Positions 1 to 11,107 of a stretch of DNA of 64,000 nt are shown piece after piece (within the stretch, counting starts at the first letter, position 1; every line of letters starts with the position of its first letter). Both the position numbers and the translations under genes were made by a program. Source of the stretch: Lithodes maja (lineage: Eukaryota; Arthropoda; Malacostraca; Decapoda; Lithodidae); NCBI GenBank assembly GCA_037953745.1, contig JBAKBP010006594.1:44721-108720 (forward strand). Direction: 5' to 3'. The notes beneath the pieces are model-generated. The model was not told the DNA's origin. It worked only from the letters and a program-made list of their open reading frames with translations, and made no database searches.

Positions 1-128
1 AAAATTTGTAATAAGTATCAAATTAAACTTGGCGAGACACACTAACAAAATTTGTGTGAAAAATCAAATGAGGAATTACTGAAATAGATAAATTATTGTA
101 AGAATTGTAAATCAATATTTATAATTAC

Positions 129-292
129 CTGCCGTTTGCGTGGCCTCGTCCATACTTTGCCGTTGTGAGGGTTCAGGAAGCGGAAATTGTTCAGTATCCA
201 CTGTTCCCTCGGCGTGAATGGTTTGGCCCGCTTCTGGGTAATCTTGGTGAAGCGGGTCTGGATCCCCCTGAACCAGGTCAACAGCTGACTAG
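129..292 (-). CDS. MADF/Myb-SANT-like protein, exon 2 (partial gene)
   Basis: This exon continues the domain with SQLLTWFRGIQTRFTKITQK and then a TPREQWILNNFRFLNPH stretch, the Trp/Phe pattern expected for the last helix of this MADF-like fold. The acceptor is AACAG at 297-293. The first two bases (CT) complete the phase-1 codon left by exon 1 as Ala. The exon ends in frame at a CAG|GTAATT donor (intron starting at 128), so more exons lie beyond the left edge. The intron between the exons is about 430 bp and AT-rich. Its acceptor has an A-rich rather than a pyrimidine-rich upstream tract, which weakens the call slightly. The joined phase and continuous domain are the main evidence. Confidence 0.55.
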
Positions 293-722
293 CTGTTGAA
301 TAAGATATTTTTTTTTTTAATAAACATATAGTATCTTTTGAAATTGTAGGACATGGAAAAAATGTGCTGGCGATCAACAACAGCAATTATTCATTGTCAC
401 TTTATAAAGGTCATATTTATGCCACTTATAATGTAATATATACTGTATGTCAACCAAAGCAAAAACTCACATTACATTACAGCAAATTATGTCCCAAATA
501 ACGGAGCGTGTGTGCATGTTGACTGTGCAATAAAGGGAAATATGCAAATGACAAATTCCTTTAAACAAGGGCAGCGAATTGATAGCATTATTATTAACAT
601 AAACAAACGTTGTTTCGCACACAATGTTACTTTATTTCTAAATTATGTAAAACACTTGTTTTTTTTGCATATTTCTACTGCACAATTCCATACTGACACA
701 TAATTTGATGTTTTCAACTTAC

Positions 723-1116
723 CAGTGACGTTGAGTGATCTTGCCTTCTGGTGTAAGGCGTCCATCCTGAAAGGCCTGTCCTTGTAGGACTTGTGGCCTT
801 TATTGTAGAGAAATGGTCGTGCCTTGAACCAGTCGACCAGTTCAGCCTCCTCATCTTCAGTGAAGATGTTCCTCTTCAAAGAAGGCGCCGGATTGGAGGT
901 GTCCATCTCCGTTCCATGCTCCAATTCCGGTTCCGCCACATATTCCTCCTCCTCACAGTGTTCAGCTCTCCCAGAAATTGGTGACCGTGACCGTGACCGT
1001 GAACGTGATGACTGGCCTACTCCACTCGTGCCTTGTGTGGACTCTGATGTGGGTGTGGGTCCAGTCACCTCCTCCATCATCTCCTTCTCGTCCTTCTTCT
1101 GGGTAACTTTTGGCAT
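723..1116 (-). CDS. MADF/Myb-SANT-like protein, exon 1 (N-terminus)
   Basis: The start ATG at 1116 opens an acidic, Ser/Arg-rich leader with an SRSRSRS run. It is followed by a region resembling the first half of a MADF (Myb/SANT-like) DNA-binding domain: an acidic helix, then LVDWFKARPFLYNKGHKSYK and a Lys/Arg-rich helix. The exon ends after NVT plus one base at a good splice donor (G|GTAAGT, intron starting at 722). The reading frame runs on only to a stop at 643, so splicing is expected. Phase 1 matches exon 2 exactly. MADF proteins are usually sequence-specific transcription regulators; some are domesticated from, or encoded by, DNA transposons. I infer a nuclear DNA-binding role and cannot name an orthologue. 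It is the only probable non-retroelement gene seen here. Confidence 0.6.
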
Positions 1117-1199
1117 GATGAAAGTGGTGCGCGGACGATAGTAGGGACGTGTGCTCTGGGTGGTGGTAACTAGGGTAATGACCCCCTCACATGACTGGT

Positions 1200-1209
1200 G
1201 TATATATAT
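1200..1209 (-). promoter_or_regulatory. Possible TATA box upstream of the MADF gene
   Basis: Reading the minus strand, CCATATATATACACC lies about 85-95 bases upstream of the MADF start codon. This is a plausible TATA position if the 5' leader is short. No other core element was confirmed. Confidence 0.25.
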
Positions 1210-1274
1210 GGGTCAGTGAAACTGGAGCGACCATAGATAGTGTTATCGCAAGGGTCAAGGCGTCCCCGATATGA

Positions 1275-1787
1275 TTTCTGTGCCCAACGTTCGCCCTCAT
1301 TCGACCTACATTCGCCCTTATTCGACCCATGTTGCCCTGCTGTCGTGTTGCATTACCTGATATTCGTCGAAACACTCACTGCATTCGCACAACCACCGCA
1401 CGGTAGTCGCCATAATCGAGCGAATTCGCTCACAAGCAGCATTGCCAATAACTCCAATTCGCCATATTCGCTCCAAAGCTCGCAGGGCATTCGTCCATAA
1501 TCGCCCATATTCGCTCGTTATTCGCTCGACATTCGCACAACATTCGACATATTTGCCCGACATTCGCCTAATTCGCCCACATTCGCCGGTACTGGTGAAT
1601 ACGGGGACAAGGGTACGAATTGTGCGACTATAGTGCGACCAACGTCGAATGCAGTGAGACAAAGGGCGAATGTCGAACAACATTCGCCCAAATTTTGAAT
1701 TCGCAGCCGTTTTTGGGGTATGCTCAAAATTTATGTCGAATCTGGGGAATCTGGGCGACGCTAGGGCCGTTGTGCGATCACGGCGTC
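1275..1787. repeat. Degenerate ATTCGC-rich low-complexity block
   Basis: ATTCGCCC, ATTCGCTC, ATTCGACC and their complements recur every 10-25 bases without a fixed period. The same composition resumes at about 5145-5245 on the far side of LINE-A, so the two parts look like one pre-existing repeat block split by the LINE. No protein-coding signal is seen. It may be a satellite-like degenerate array or the interior of a non-autonomous DNA transposon; terminal repeats were not convincingly found. Confidence 0.55.
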
Positions 1788-1991
1788 AATTTTTTTTTTT
1801 TTTTTTTTTTTTAAGAGACAATGAACGGAGGAAGGAAAAACACAGATAAAACAAAAAGGTCCATGTGCCTAAAGGCATCCTCCATTCATAAAATATTTGT
1901 AACAACTGGATTTAAACATTTGTAGATTGTAAGTTTGTGGAAAGCAATTCGAGGGAAGTGAATTCCAAAGAGTAGTAGCTCTGGGGATAAA

Positions 1992-2435
1992 TTAATTCTG
2001 ATAAGCAGAAGTTCTGCATTGTGGAGGAGAAAGTGTAAATTCATGGGCGCTCTCAGCTGCCCTAGTTCTACGGGGAAAGATGTGGAGAGGCGGCACAATT
2101 GAAGCAAGTTCCTCGGAACAATTGCTGTGAAAATATCTGTAGAATAATGCAAGGGATGCAACGTTTCTTTGTATGGATAATGTAGGAAGGTCCTGTGTGA
2201 TTGCAGGGTTATTGATTAATCTAATAGCTTTATTTTGAATTTTGTCCAACTGCCTCAATGCAACCACTCCACTTCCACCCCACAGAGGTGAACAGTAATC
2301 CATCTGAGAACGCACATGACTTTTATATATTACGGCCAACTGCTCGTCAGTGAAGAATTCTCGAACTCTGTACAGGAGTCCCAGTTTTTTAGAGGCATTC
2401 TTAGCAATGCTTCTAACATAATGTGTCCAGCTCAA
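1992..2435 (-). pseudogene. LINE-A reverse transcriptase C-terminal region
   Basis: A 147-aa open segment matching the thumb and post-thumb part of this LINE group. It includes KLGLLYRVREFFT, a YCSPLWGG motif, LDKIQNKAIRLINNP and NVASLALFYRYFH. It lies in a different frame from the RT core and ends before the AT-rich 3' region and tail. Confidence 0.75.
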
Positions 2436-2585
2436 GTTAGTAGTTAATGTTACACCGAGAATGTCAATACTAGGGGAAGTGGGAATATTTACATCATTAA
2501 AAAATATATGGGAGTCAGTGAGATTCTGTCGGTTAGAAAATTTAATGTACTTGGTTTTCTGTGCATTAAAGGAAACTAGATTCTC

Positions 2586-3389
2586 TTATCCCCATTCATT
2601 AATTCTAGAAAGGTCCTGGTTCAGAGAAATTGCAGTGTTTATTTTTGAATTTATAAGATCGGGTTGGGTGAAAGAATTGGTAAATGTGAAGGAACTGTGG
2701 AGTGTTGAGTCATCTGCGTAGGAATGTATTGGATTATGAGTGGTAGATATGAGATCATTGATATGAATGAGGAACAGAGTTGGGGCCAAAACTGATCCCT
2801 GGGGAACACCAGCATTTATTGAGTGAAATTGAGAATAAAGGCCATCTACCATTACACATATTTTTCTGTTATGAAGATAAGAAGAAATTAGTGGAACTAA
2901 TGATGCAAGGCCGTAGTGTGACATCTTCGACAATAAGGATTGATGCCAGACTCTATCAAATGCCTTTGATATATCCAGTGCTATTGTATGTGTTTCACCA
3001 TGTTGGTCTGTAGCTTGGTTGATTTGATGCGTAAGAAGGCAAAGAATGTCTGCAGTTGATCGACATCGTCTAAAACCATATTGCCTATCACTGATTAATT
3101 TATTATTCTCCAGATGCTTAATTATGTGATTATTTAATATAATTTCAAAGACTTTGCCAAGAGTGGAAGTTATAGCTATTGGTCTGTAGTTTGATGGATC
3201 TGAAGAGGCACCTTTTTTAGGAACTGGATGGATGTTTGCTTCTTTCCAGGGTACTGGGAAGCATGAGGTATGAGTACACAGACGGAAAAATTTTGCCAGT
3301 ACAGGAGCGAGCACCAAGGAGCAATTCTTAAGTACTATTGGAGGAATTTCATCTGGACCAGGAGCCTTATCTGCTGAGAGATTCTGCAA
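2586..3389 (-). CDS. LINE-A reverse transcriptase, fingers-palm
   Basis: A 267-aa open segment. It carries LSADKAPGPDEI (RT block 0/1), VPKKG with NYRPIAIT, the first catalytic Asp in IALDISKAFDRVWH, the loop GVPQGSVLAPTLF, and the catalytic box HSYADDSTLH. It makes cDNA from element RNA on the nicked target. It is separated by frame breaks from the endonuclease upstream and from the C-terminal RT part downstream. Confidence 0.88.
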   Translation of the reverse strand: MQNLSADKAPGPDEIPPIVLKNCSLVLAPVLAKFFRLCTHTSCFPVPWKEANIHPVPKKGASSDPSNYRPIAITSTLGKVFEIILNNHIIKHLENNKLISDRQYGFRRCRSTADILCLLTHQINQATDQHGETHTIALDISKAFDRVWHQSLLSKMSHYGLASLVPLISSYLHNRKICVMVDGLYSQFHSINAGVPQGSVLAPTLFLIHINDLISTTHNPIHSYADDSTLHSSFTFTNSFTQPDLINSKINTAISLNQDLSRINEWG

Positions 3390-3691
3390 AATAGTTTTGA
3401 CATGTCTGGTGTGGATCTTAAGTGAGGGAATTTCAGGCGAATTAAAATTAAGTACAGGGACATCTTGATTTATTTCATCTAAGGTTGAGTTGGTGGAGAA
3501 AATATCCGCAAGAAGGTTAGCTTTACCTCGTGGGTCACTTACAAGATTGCCAGTCGGAGATTTTAATGGTGGAATGGATGAAGCAGTAGTGAAGTTGGAT
3601 TTGAATGAGTTAAGAGTAGACCAAAATATTTTGTTATCATTTGGATTATTTAGAAGTTTATTTGCCTGCTTATGGAGAAAGTTTGATTTAG

Positions 3692-4864
3692 TTAGGTTAA
3701 TATAGTTTTGGCATGATTTCTGATGTTTCTAAAGTAATTAAAGGTTTCATGTGTTTTTGATCTTGTGTATGCATTGTAGGCTATTGCTTTTTGTTCAGTT
3801 ACTCTAGCACAATTATGGTCAAACCATTTAGGTGAATTAGATCTTTTACTGTACTTTTGATGAGGAATAAAAGTTTCCATTCCAATTTTTACAAAATCTT
3901 GTATGTGGCTCAAGGTGGAGTGTGCATCATTAGAAAAGAAAGAGGTCCAGGGAATATCAATAAAGAAACCTTGAAGACCCTCCCAGTCTGCCCTATCGTA
4001 ATGCCATTTAGTCACCAAAACAGGTTCAGAGTGGGAAGGTGTGGTAGGTGATAGACAGGTGGCCTGTATCAGACAGTGATCAGAAGATCCAAGCGGGGAC
4101 CTCACTGTAACATCATAATTTTCTGAATTGGTTGTTAAAAATAAGTCCAGTAGGTGGGAATTATGATTAGGATTATCTGGTACACGGGTGGGTTGGTTGA
4201 CTAGTTGAGTGAGATTAAATGAGTCTGCAAATAGCTCACATTCAAGACCAGCATCATCATTCCTTGCTGAATGAGTGAGCCATTCAACATTATGGACATT
4301 AAAATCACCCAACACAGTGATTTCAGAAGAAGCATTTAAGTTGAGGACACTGAGTTGTGAGGACAGAGAATCAAAAAGACTTTGCTCTGGAGGAGTATTT
4401 GGGGAACGGTAGATGCAACATATGTATTTAAATTTACCAGCAGAAATTAATTTGTATATAGAATAATCAAAATAGGGACAATTGAAACTAGTAACCTCCT
4501 CCAGGGCAATTTCAGATTTTGCGAAGCAACATACACTACCTTTAGGTCTGAAATGTTGGAGCAGTTGATAACCTGGAAAATTAAATCTAGATGTGTCAGA
4601 TGTGGATGTTACTTGAGTCTCTGTCAACAATAGGAGAGTAGGGGATTCTGCTTGAAGAAATTGGTGTACAGAATTGATGTTAGAGTGAAGTCCCCTTATA
4701 TTACTAAAGAAAAAGCTGCACCGACGAGCAGCTTTGGGACGTTGCAATGCTCTTGACACAGTCGCATGATGACGACCGGGAGGTCCCTGTTTCAATAACC
4801 CAACCCTGCCGGGGGTGGATATCCGAGGGACCACCAGGTTTGCTCTTAACAATTGTACTGCCAT
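3692..4864 (-). CDS. LINE-A endonuclease (APE-type) and upstream ORF2 region
   Basis: A 390-aa open frame. After an N-terminal basic stretch it shows an exonuclease-endonuclease-phosphatase fold: SNIRGL (metal-binding Asn), LLLTETQV (catalytic Glu), YICCIYRSPN, ITVLGDFNVH (Asp-x-Asn) and GSSDHCLI (Ser-Asp-His). This enzyme nicks the target DNA so that the RNA can be reverse-transcribed in place. The frame stops about 300 bases before the recognisable RT begins, where an intact element would read on. The domain itself is complete. Confidence 0.85.
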   Translation of the reverse strand: MAVQLLRANLVVPRISTPGRVGLLKQGPPGRHHATVSRALQRPKAARRCSFFFSNIRGLHSNINSVHQFLQAESPTLLLLTETQVTSTSDTSRFNFPGYQLLQHFRPKGSVCCFAKSEIALEEVTSFNCPYFDYSIYKLISAGKFKYICCIYRSPNTPPEQSLFDSLSSQLSVLNLNASSEITVLGDFNVHNVEWLTHSARNDDAGLECELFADSFNLTQLVNQPTRVPDNPNHNSHLLDLFLTTNSENYDVTVRSPLGSSDHCLIQATCLSPTTPSHSEPVLVTKWHYDRADWEGLQGFFIDIPWTSFFSNDAHSTLSHIQDFVKIGMETFIPHQKYSKRSNSPKWFDHNCARVTEQKAIAYNAYTRSKTHETFNYFRNIRNHAKTILT

Positions 4865-5135
4865 ATTTATAAGGTAAGTGTATGGTGTTACATGTATGAT
4901 ATGTGGTGGGAAGAGTAGTGTTTTATGGATAGAGGATAGCGATGTAGGGCAATGTCGTGAAGTTGGATGTGTATGTTATATAAAGAGGGTTTTCCTGATA
5001 CCCCTGATGTGTGAGGCAGAAAGATATGTATCCAGCTACCAAGGCCTGGGAGAGAAAATGGAATTCAGGCTATTCCCTGAGTCTCCCGAAACCTTGGCGG
5101 TAGTACTTCCCTGGGCGGGGCTGCCTACCCCTACT

Positions 5136-5635
5136 ACCTACCTGGAGAATATTCGAGCGAATATGGCGAATTTTGGGACATAGACAAAAAAATCCTGTCG
5201 CCCTCTGTTGCTGGGCGTTCGCCATCGAAAAGTCGCACAGTGGGATACCCCCTTAAGTAAGTGTAATTTCCCTATCACACTAATTTCTTTCTATACTCTA
5301 TAAACACTTTCTTTGTGGGCATTTCCTGACCCTTAAGGTTACACTTGATCCTGTTTTTAGGTACGGTTTCTAGCCGGAGGTAGCGGGGAATGGTGAGAGA
5401 GCCTTCTACTTTGCTGTCCTATTCTTCTATTATAAACTGTCTCTCTCTATCAGTATTAAGGCCGGACCACCTAGTAGGGACCGCAAGGTCTGTGTGGTCT
5501 GAGTATCTGTGGAACTCTGTGTAACTCTCTCTCTCATAAGAAATTACAGCATTAAATATTTCAACTCCAAATATTTGCATACTTAGTAGTCGGGAGGAGA
5601 AAAAGTTGTCTGGCAACTGTACCCGATATGTAAGA
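5136..5635. other. Intergenic sequence, no gene seen
   Basis: It begins with the second part of the ATTCGC-rich block (to about 5245) and continues as AT-rich sequence with short TC runs. No conserved protein or RNA feature was recognised. Confidence 0.5.
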
Positions 5636-5639
5636 TGAA

Positions 5640-5792
5640 TTATTATGTTTTTGTTTTTTCCACCAACCAATTTCACCTCTAAACTCAATTAATGAAATCA
5701 ACAAATACATGTGGCACTCCAAGGACTCGAACCTAGGATGCTCACGTCGAAATTCCGCGCACTTATGCATTACGCTATCAAGACAGCCACAT
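5640..5792 (-). mobile_element. SINE-t: tRNA-derived SINE copy
   Basis: The minus strand starts with a tRNA-like head: an A-box-like stretch around 5780-5770 (TAGCGTAATGC) and a clear B box GGTTCGAGTCC at 5734-5724, ending in GTGCCACATG. This is followed by a body (5712-5640) shared with the two copies near 15.3 and 15.6 kb. RNA polymerase III boxes plus a shared non-tRNA body define a SINE, not a tRNA gene. Confidence 0.65.
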
Positions 5793-6012
5793 TTGTTGTT
5801 ATTTAGGTAGGCATACATATTGTGATTATCAAAATAGGCCCATTTTGCATTATTCGAGGTCTTCATATGAATTGCTTTGCATTAAATATCAGTCAGAACA
5901 CTCAACTTATCCTGGTTTCAATATATGTTAATATAATGTAATTATGTATACAACCAGTTAACCTAGACATTAATATCCATGGATGTAATTAATAGGTCAG
6001 TCAATCTACTAG

Positions 6013-6297
6013 AAATTTGGACTGAACCTGGAACAAATTGCAACAGAAATTATTTCACCTGTATTGACTTGTGGAAACCCCCCACATATAACATCAAAAG
6101 TTTAAAATAATCTGGATATGGGAAATTCTTCAAAATAGCACAATAATGTCCAGTCAAAATGTAAATGGACCTGCACAAAATTACAACATATATTATTTCA
6201 CCGATATTGGCTTCAGGAAACCCCCAAATATAATATAATATCAAAGGTCCGCAAAAATCCGGATTGAAGAAAGTCCTCAAAATTGCATTATGATGTT
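6013..6297. repeat. Two-unit tandem repeat, ~145 bp
   Basis: Two diverged units share the order ATTATTTCACC, TATTG, GGAAACCCCC, ATATAAC and TCAAAATAGCA or TCAAAATTGCA. No coding potential. The flanking 5.8-6.46 kb is otherwise featureless AT-rich DNA. Confidence 0.6.
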
Positions 6298-7066
6298 AAT
6301 TGGTATCGCCATGCTCTGGAAATTGAAGAAAAAAAACATAACTTTACAAGCAAGTTTTCTACCATAACACAGATGGAGATTTGTTACCATATCTTTTACC
6401 CATTTCTGACATATGTGAACTAATTTTTTAATGTTCAGTGGATTCTATAATGTAACGTACAGGATAATGTAACCATGTAAGCAGGTGGATGAGTACCAGG
6501 TGAATAGGTGTGAGTACGCAGATATAGTTCTTGGTTAATTGTAGACTGGTAGATTCTGGTAGACACATAAATGTGATCAATATAAATACGTAGTTAACCA
6601 GTCAACATATACTTTATCAAGGATTGCAGAATATGAATTACAGGAACAAATCTTTATTGCAGGAACAGTAAGGGTTGTAAGTACATAATGTAGTAGAGTA
6701 ACAATCTATCTTGAAGTAGTATTAAGGAGTATTCCCCATATGGGGAGAAATATCTCAACATATGTGTTAACAACAAGAGTAAGTTACATCTCCAGTTCAC
6801 TTCAAACCTCAAATTAACTTCCGGTCAAACTGACCCTTAGTGAAAGCACACAGGACACAATTCAACAGTTGACACAGCCATGATCTCAGTAAAAGATAGC
6901 GATCATAAACTGAAAGGCATAGAGTGTTGTATAGTCGCCTCCCAATAATCATGTACATTACTAATTCACTATAACTATAACTATATGAGAGTAGTATTAA
7001 TTTATTTTTCCTGTATATAATCCCAAGCATAACATGTAATACGGGTATATTAATTAAACTAAAATA

Positions 7067-7465
7067 TTAAGAACTGTATAAGGGTGAAGTACAAAGTCGC
7101 CGCAAAGGAGGGGGTATGCACAGAGGGATCTCTGAAGAACACTGATTGTTATAATAACCATAGTAGAGTGAAATAGATACAACATTGCGGCATGTAGACA
7201 GAGATTGTAGGAAACTAGTAAGAGGAAGTGAGTTGATAAGGTGGAATGCTTTGTATTCTACTCTTTCGAGAAGTGCGGTATGGGTGGAACAATATTCAAT
7301 ACAGGGGCGCACTGTGTCTCGATACAGAGCAAGAAGATGTGCTGGGTTGAAGAACCCACAGAGACGGTTGAACACACCTAAGTTTTGGGACGCTGTTTTA
7401 TCAAGAGTGGTAATATGATCTTTCCAAGAAAGGTCGGATGAAAAAGATACACCTAGAATATTGAG
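7067..7465 (-). pseudogene. LINE-B RT C-terminal fragment, duplication unit 1
   Basis: It encodes NILGVSFSSDLSWKDHITTL, LGVFNRLCGFFNPAHLLALY, IEYCSTHTALLERVEYKAFH and YNNQCSSEIP. This is the thumb/post-thumb region of LINE-B, and the same order is seen intact at 50.4-50.9 kb. A deletion removed the usual CSxVWGGS segment. The frame is interrupted on its N-terminal side by the CR1 insertion at about 7466. Confidence 0.75.
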
Positions 7466-9532
7466 CAAAAAGGAATACAAAGAAGTACAAAGGAAATCAA
7501 GCAACAACAGGTCTTGCGACCCCTCTAGGCTGCTTGTCCTCCAAATCACTGAGGATCAAGTGTCCAAACAGTGGTTTAGAGTGGGTAAGGGAAAGTTGGA
7601 AAGGGAACTACTGCCCTGGAACTAATGTCCGTGACAGGATAAGGATGTTAGTAGGGGACAGATGGGTTAGTAACATAACACAGTTATAGGTGATCTTTCG
7701 TATATCTGGGAAAAAGAGTAACATCTTAGTAATATATACTGTATACGCAATAATCCTTGATGAATCTGAGGGGGGGAATAAAATAAAGTTATTCATTTAC
7801 AAACCCAGTCAGTCGCTGGTTTGAGGCAAAATATTACTCTATACGACGTTTAAAAGAATTAACGGTGCTGCAGTCTATAATGTCTCGTCTCGGGGAAGCC
7901 CATTCCACAAGTTGACAACTCGATGGAAGAAGAAATTCTTAGATTCGTGTGAGTTAAAAGATTTACCAATAATTTTGCAACTGTTTCCACGCGTGTAATT
8001 AGATTGGTCGATGGTTAAGTACTTACTACAGTTTATGTTGTCGATGCCTTGATAATTTTGAACACTTAATTTAAGTCGCCTTTTAATCTGCGCTGGGTTA
8101 AAGGAAATTGATTTAATTCCCCAAGATGCTCCTCTTATGGTTTGTTCTTTAGGCTAGGTATCATTTTGGTAACTCTACGTTGAACTTGTTCTAACTTATT
8201 TATATCTTTTTAGTAGTAAGGGCACCAGGATTGAATGCAGTATTCCAGAAGAGGGCGGACTAAGGAATTGTAAAGGGTTAGGATTACTTCTTTAGATATA
8301 TGCTCAAATGACCTGCCCATAAAGCCAATTTGTTTGCCTTTTTAACAACTTCTATATATTGTTGACTGGGTATTAGGTTACTCAATATTGTTACTCCCAA
8401 ATCAGTTTCTCTGTCTATATTTCTTAAGCTGGGTGCCATTCATCGAATAGTTTGCTTTCTCATTTCGGTTTCCGATATGTAGTACTTTACATTTATCCGC
8501 ATTGAAACTCATTTGCCAAATTTGGGCCCAACATGACAACTTATCTAGATTGTGTTGCATATCGTCAACTTGATCTTTTGAGAGTATGGTATTTGCAATT
8601 TTTGTATCGTCAGGAAACTTTGAGATTGTACAGGTGAGACACTCATCTATGTCGTTGATGTAAACTAAGAAGAGAATTGGCCATAATACCGATCCCTACT
8701 ACTTACATTGGTCTATTTAGATGCCTTACCGTTTATGATTATTCTTTGCTTTCTGTCGCTGAGCCAATTTTCTATCCATTTCAACACACCGTCTTGTATT
8801 CCATGTGCTTTTAGCCTTTAAAGCGCGAGCTGTGTGTAGTGGACACCCTATAACTGGGCGACGATATTAGGCCTCATTACCGCCTAAAACGTAATTTTAC
8901 GATAAATATCGTTATTATTTATTCATATGCACTTATTTTACGTTTAATATGTAGATAGTAACATGCAACAGCCATAAAACAAGTGGGAAAAGTGTTTGGA
9001 GGGTGAAAATCGCGAATTATTGCCGACCGTTCATTCATGAGGTGAGAGACACGCGAGGCCTACACCCTCCTCTCTCAAAACCTGGAGGATGACTGAGGCC
9101 TGTCTCTCTCTCTCTCTCTCTTTCCCATGCATAGACACACACAAGACCACACCCTATGATCGGTTTGGAGATATTGGCACGGTAAATACACCAATAAATA
9201 TGGGAATAAGAGGACAAATAAGTGATAATTGAAGGGGGGGGGGAATGAGGGGGAAGGAGGGTATTTTGACATATGTGGAGGAGTGATAGAAGGTATGGAG
9301 GGGAATTATCTCACTTAATCACCATTTAATTTGTTTTAAGTGCTACTGGGGCCTATTCAAAGTTTTTTTTAGGCCTTACCTCTTAAGATTGTTCTCGCCT
9401 TTGCCCACCAAAACCTCTTAAGAGTGTTCTCGCTGTTCCCGGGTTAGTTATAGCAGTAAACGTTTGTGGGGAACTTTGTCAAAGTCCTTTTGAAAATCAA
9501 GGTATACAATATCTACAACTTTACTGTACAAT
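7466..9532 (-). pseudogene. CR1 retrotransposon fragment inside LINE-B, unit 1
   Basis: Colinear with the CR1 copy at 58.5-59.85 kb. It has a 3' tail of short AGTACAAAGGA-like repeats, then RT C-terminal and RT core sequence on the minus strand, with many frame breaks. It is truncated at its 5' end within the RT. It separates LINE-B sequences at 7465 and about 9605, so it inserted into LINE-B. It is split in turn by the element at 8815-9443. Confidence 0.75.
8815..9443. mobile_element. 629-bp insertion in CR1, candidate piggyBac-like MITE (unit 1)
   Basis: Comparison with the uninterrupted CR1 at 59.73 kb shows an exact insertion flanked by TTAG on both sides (8811-8814 and 9444-9447). The ends, CCTTTAAAGCGCGAGC and the complement of the right end, CCCGGGAACAGCGAGA, match at about 9 of 16 positions. 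Inside are a TC microsatellite (about 9107-9122), a G run near 9234 and a duplicated CTCTTAAGAxTGTTCTCGC. No transposase is seen. The four-base TTAR duplication suggests a piggyBac relative, but weakly. Confidence 0.45.
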
Positions 9533-9604
9533 ATCTACAGCTTCTGATTTGTGTGTTGTTCAAGAATAATTGACTGTCGTGTGGAATATTGCTATGGAGA
9601 GATA

Positions 9605-10505
9605 GAGAGAGAAATTGGGTCTTGGAGGCGTTGAAAGTAACAAGAATTTCTCTGCCCGAATAAAAAATAATTGATAGGTCGTAAGATAGGCGGTCTATGG
9701 CCCTTTTACATGAGTTTTAGAGTGATTGCATGCTGGGTTGATGTGATAAATTAGTTGAATAGTGCAAAGTAGAGTCATCAACATATGAGTGGATAGGACT
9801 AAAGGTACAGTTGAGATAATTAATACATATTTTAAATAAAATTGGAAATAGGGCAAAACCCTGAGGAACACCGGAGTTGATAGGTTGAGGAAGTGAACTA
9901 CGGCCATCCACAACTGCAGCTATGGAGTGGTCTGTAAGGAAATAAGAGACAAAGGCACAGATAGAGGGATAGAAACCGAAGGAGTGTAGTTTGGATACAG
10001 GTGTGTTGCTGAACTAAATGCTGTAGGTAATTTAGGATAGAAAAAACGTAGGCTTGTTCACCAGGATGGTCAGTGAAATTAGAGGAGTCCCATTTGTGGT
10101 GGTGAACATTCAAATATCCTAAAATGGAGATTTCAGACAGGGGAGAGATTGATAGCATGTGTGTTCACTTTTGAAATAGGAGTGTCAAACATTTTTGGAT
10201 AGTCAGTAGAATTAGGGGAAAGACGAACAACACAGATATATTTAGTGAGAGAGTGACAAGACAGCTTAAACCAGCTTGTTGAGAATTCCGAAGAGTCACA
10301 GTTGGGAGCATGAGATAAAGTAAGATTGTTGTGTACATACAGTACACGTAACATCCACCTCTGGCTTTGAATTGAGGATAGAGATAGTAGGAGTATATAG
10401 AGAAAGGTTTGCTGCCTGTTGCCTTAGACAACTGAGTTTCGGTGAGGAAAAGTAAGTCAGGTTTGGTAGAAGAGAGATGGTGTTCTACAAAGAGAAAGTT
10501 AGAGA
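9605..10505 (-). pseudogene. LINE-B endonuclease and RT fragments, unit 1
   Basis: From right to left the minus strand reads endonuclease pieces (10505 to about 10010: LLFLTETQL, then ISILGYLNVHHHKWD where the catalytic Asp-x-Asn has become Tyr-x-Asn). After an internal deletion comes RT with INSGVPQGFALF and the catalytic box HSYVDDSTLHYS (9911-9717). There are several frameshifts. The catalytic YVDD box survives here but is YVNE in unit 2. Confidence 0.7.
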
Positions 10506-11107
10506 AAATGTAACCATGTAAGGAGGTGGATGAGTACCAGGTGAATAGGTGTGAGTACGTAGATATAGTTCTTGGTTGATTGTAGACTGGTAGATTCTGG
10601 TAGACACATAAATGTGATCAATATAAATACGTAGTTAACCAGTCAACATATACTTTATCAAGGATTGCAGAATATGAATTACAGGAACAAATCTTTATTG
10701 CAGGAACAGTAAGGGTTGTAAGTACATAATGTAGTAGAGTAACAATCTATCTTGAAGTAGTATTAAGGAGTATTCCCCATATAGGGAGAAATATCTCAAC
10801 ATATGTGTTAACAACAAGAGTAAGTTACATCTCCAGTTCACTTCAAACCTCAAATTAACTTCCGGTCAAACTGACCCCTAGTGAAAGCACACAGGACACA
10901 ATTCAACAGTTGACACAGCCATGATCTCAGTAAAAGATAGCGATCATAAACTGAAAGGCATAGAGTGTTGTATAGTCGCCTCCCAATAATCATGTACATT
11001 ACTAATTCACTATAACTATAACTATATGAGAGTAGTATTAATTTATTTTTCCTGTATATAATCCCAAGCATAACATGTAATACGGGTATATTAATTAAAC
11101 TAAAATA

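Larger units (their letters stand above)
1788..5135 (-). mobile_element. LINE-A: nearly full-length non-LTR retrotransposon (jockey/CR1-like group)
   Basis: On the minus strand the order is a 5' leader (5135-4865), endonuclease, reverse transcriptase, RT C-terminal region, and a poly(A) tail seen as a T run at 1788-1812. Both catalytic domains keep their signature residues, but the frame is broken between domains, so the copy is dead or needs frame correction. It sits inside the ATTCGC-rich block. The exact 5' end and target duplication could not be fixed. The clade is judged by the APE-type endonuclease and the YADD-containing RT; the precise family is not recognised. Confidence 0.85.

Noticed and set aside
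512..703. Short plus-strand frame in the MADF intron
   Set aside because: AT-rich, no domain, antisense to a predicted intron.
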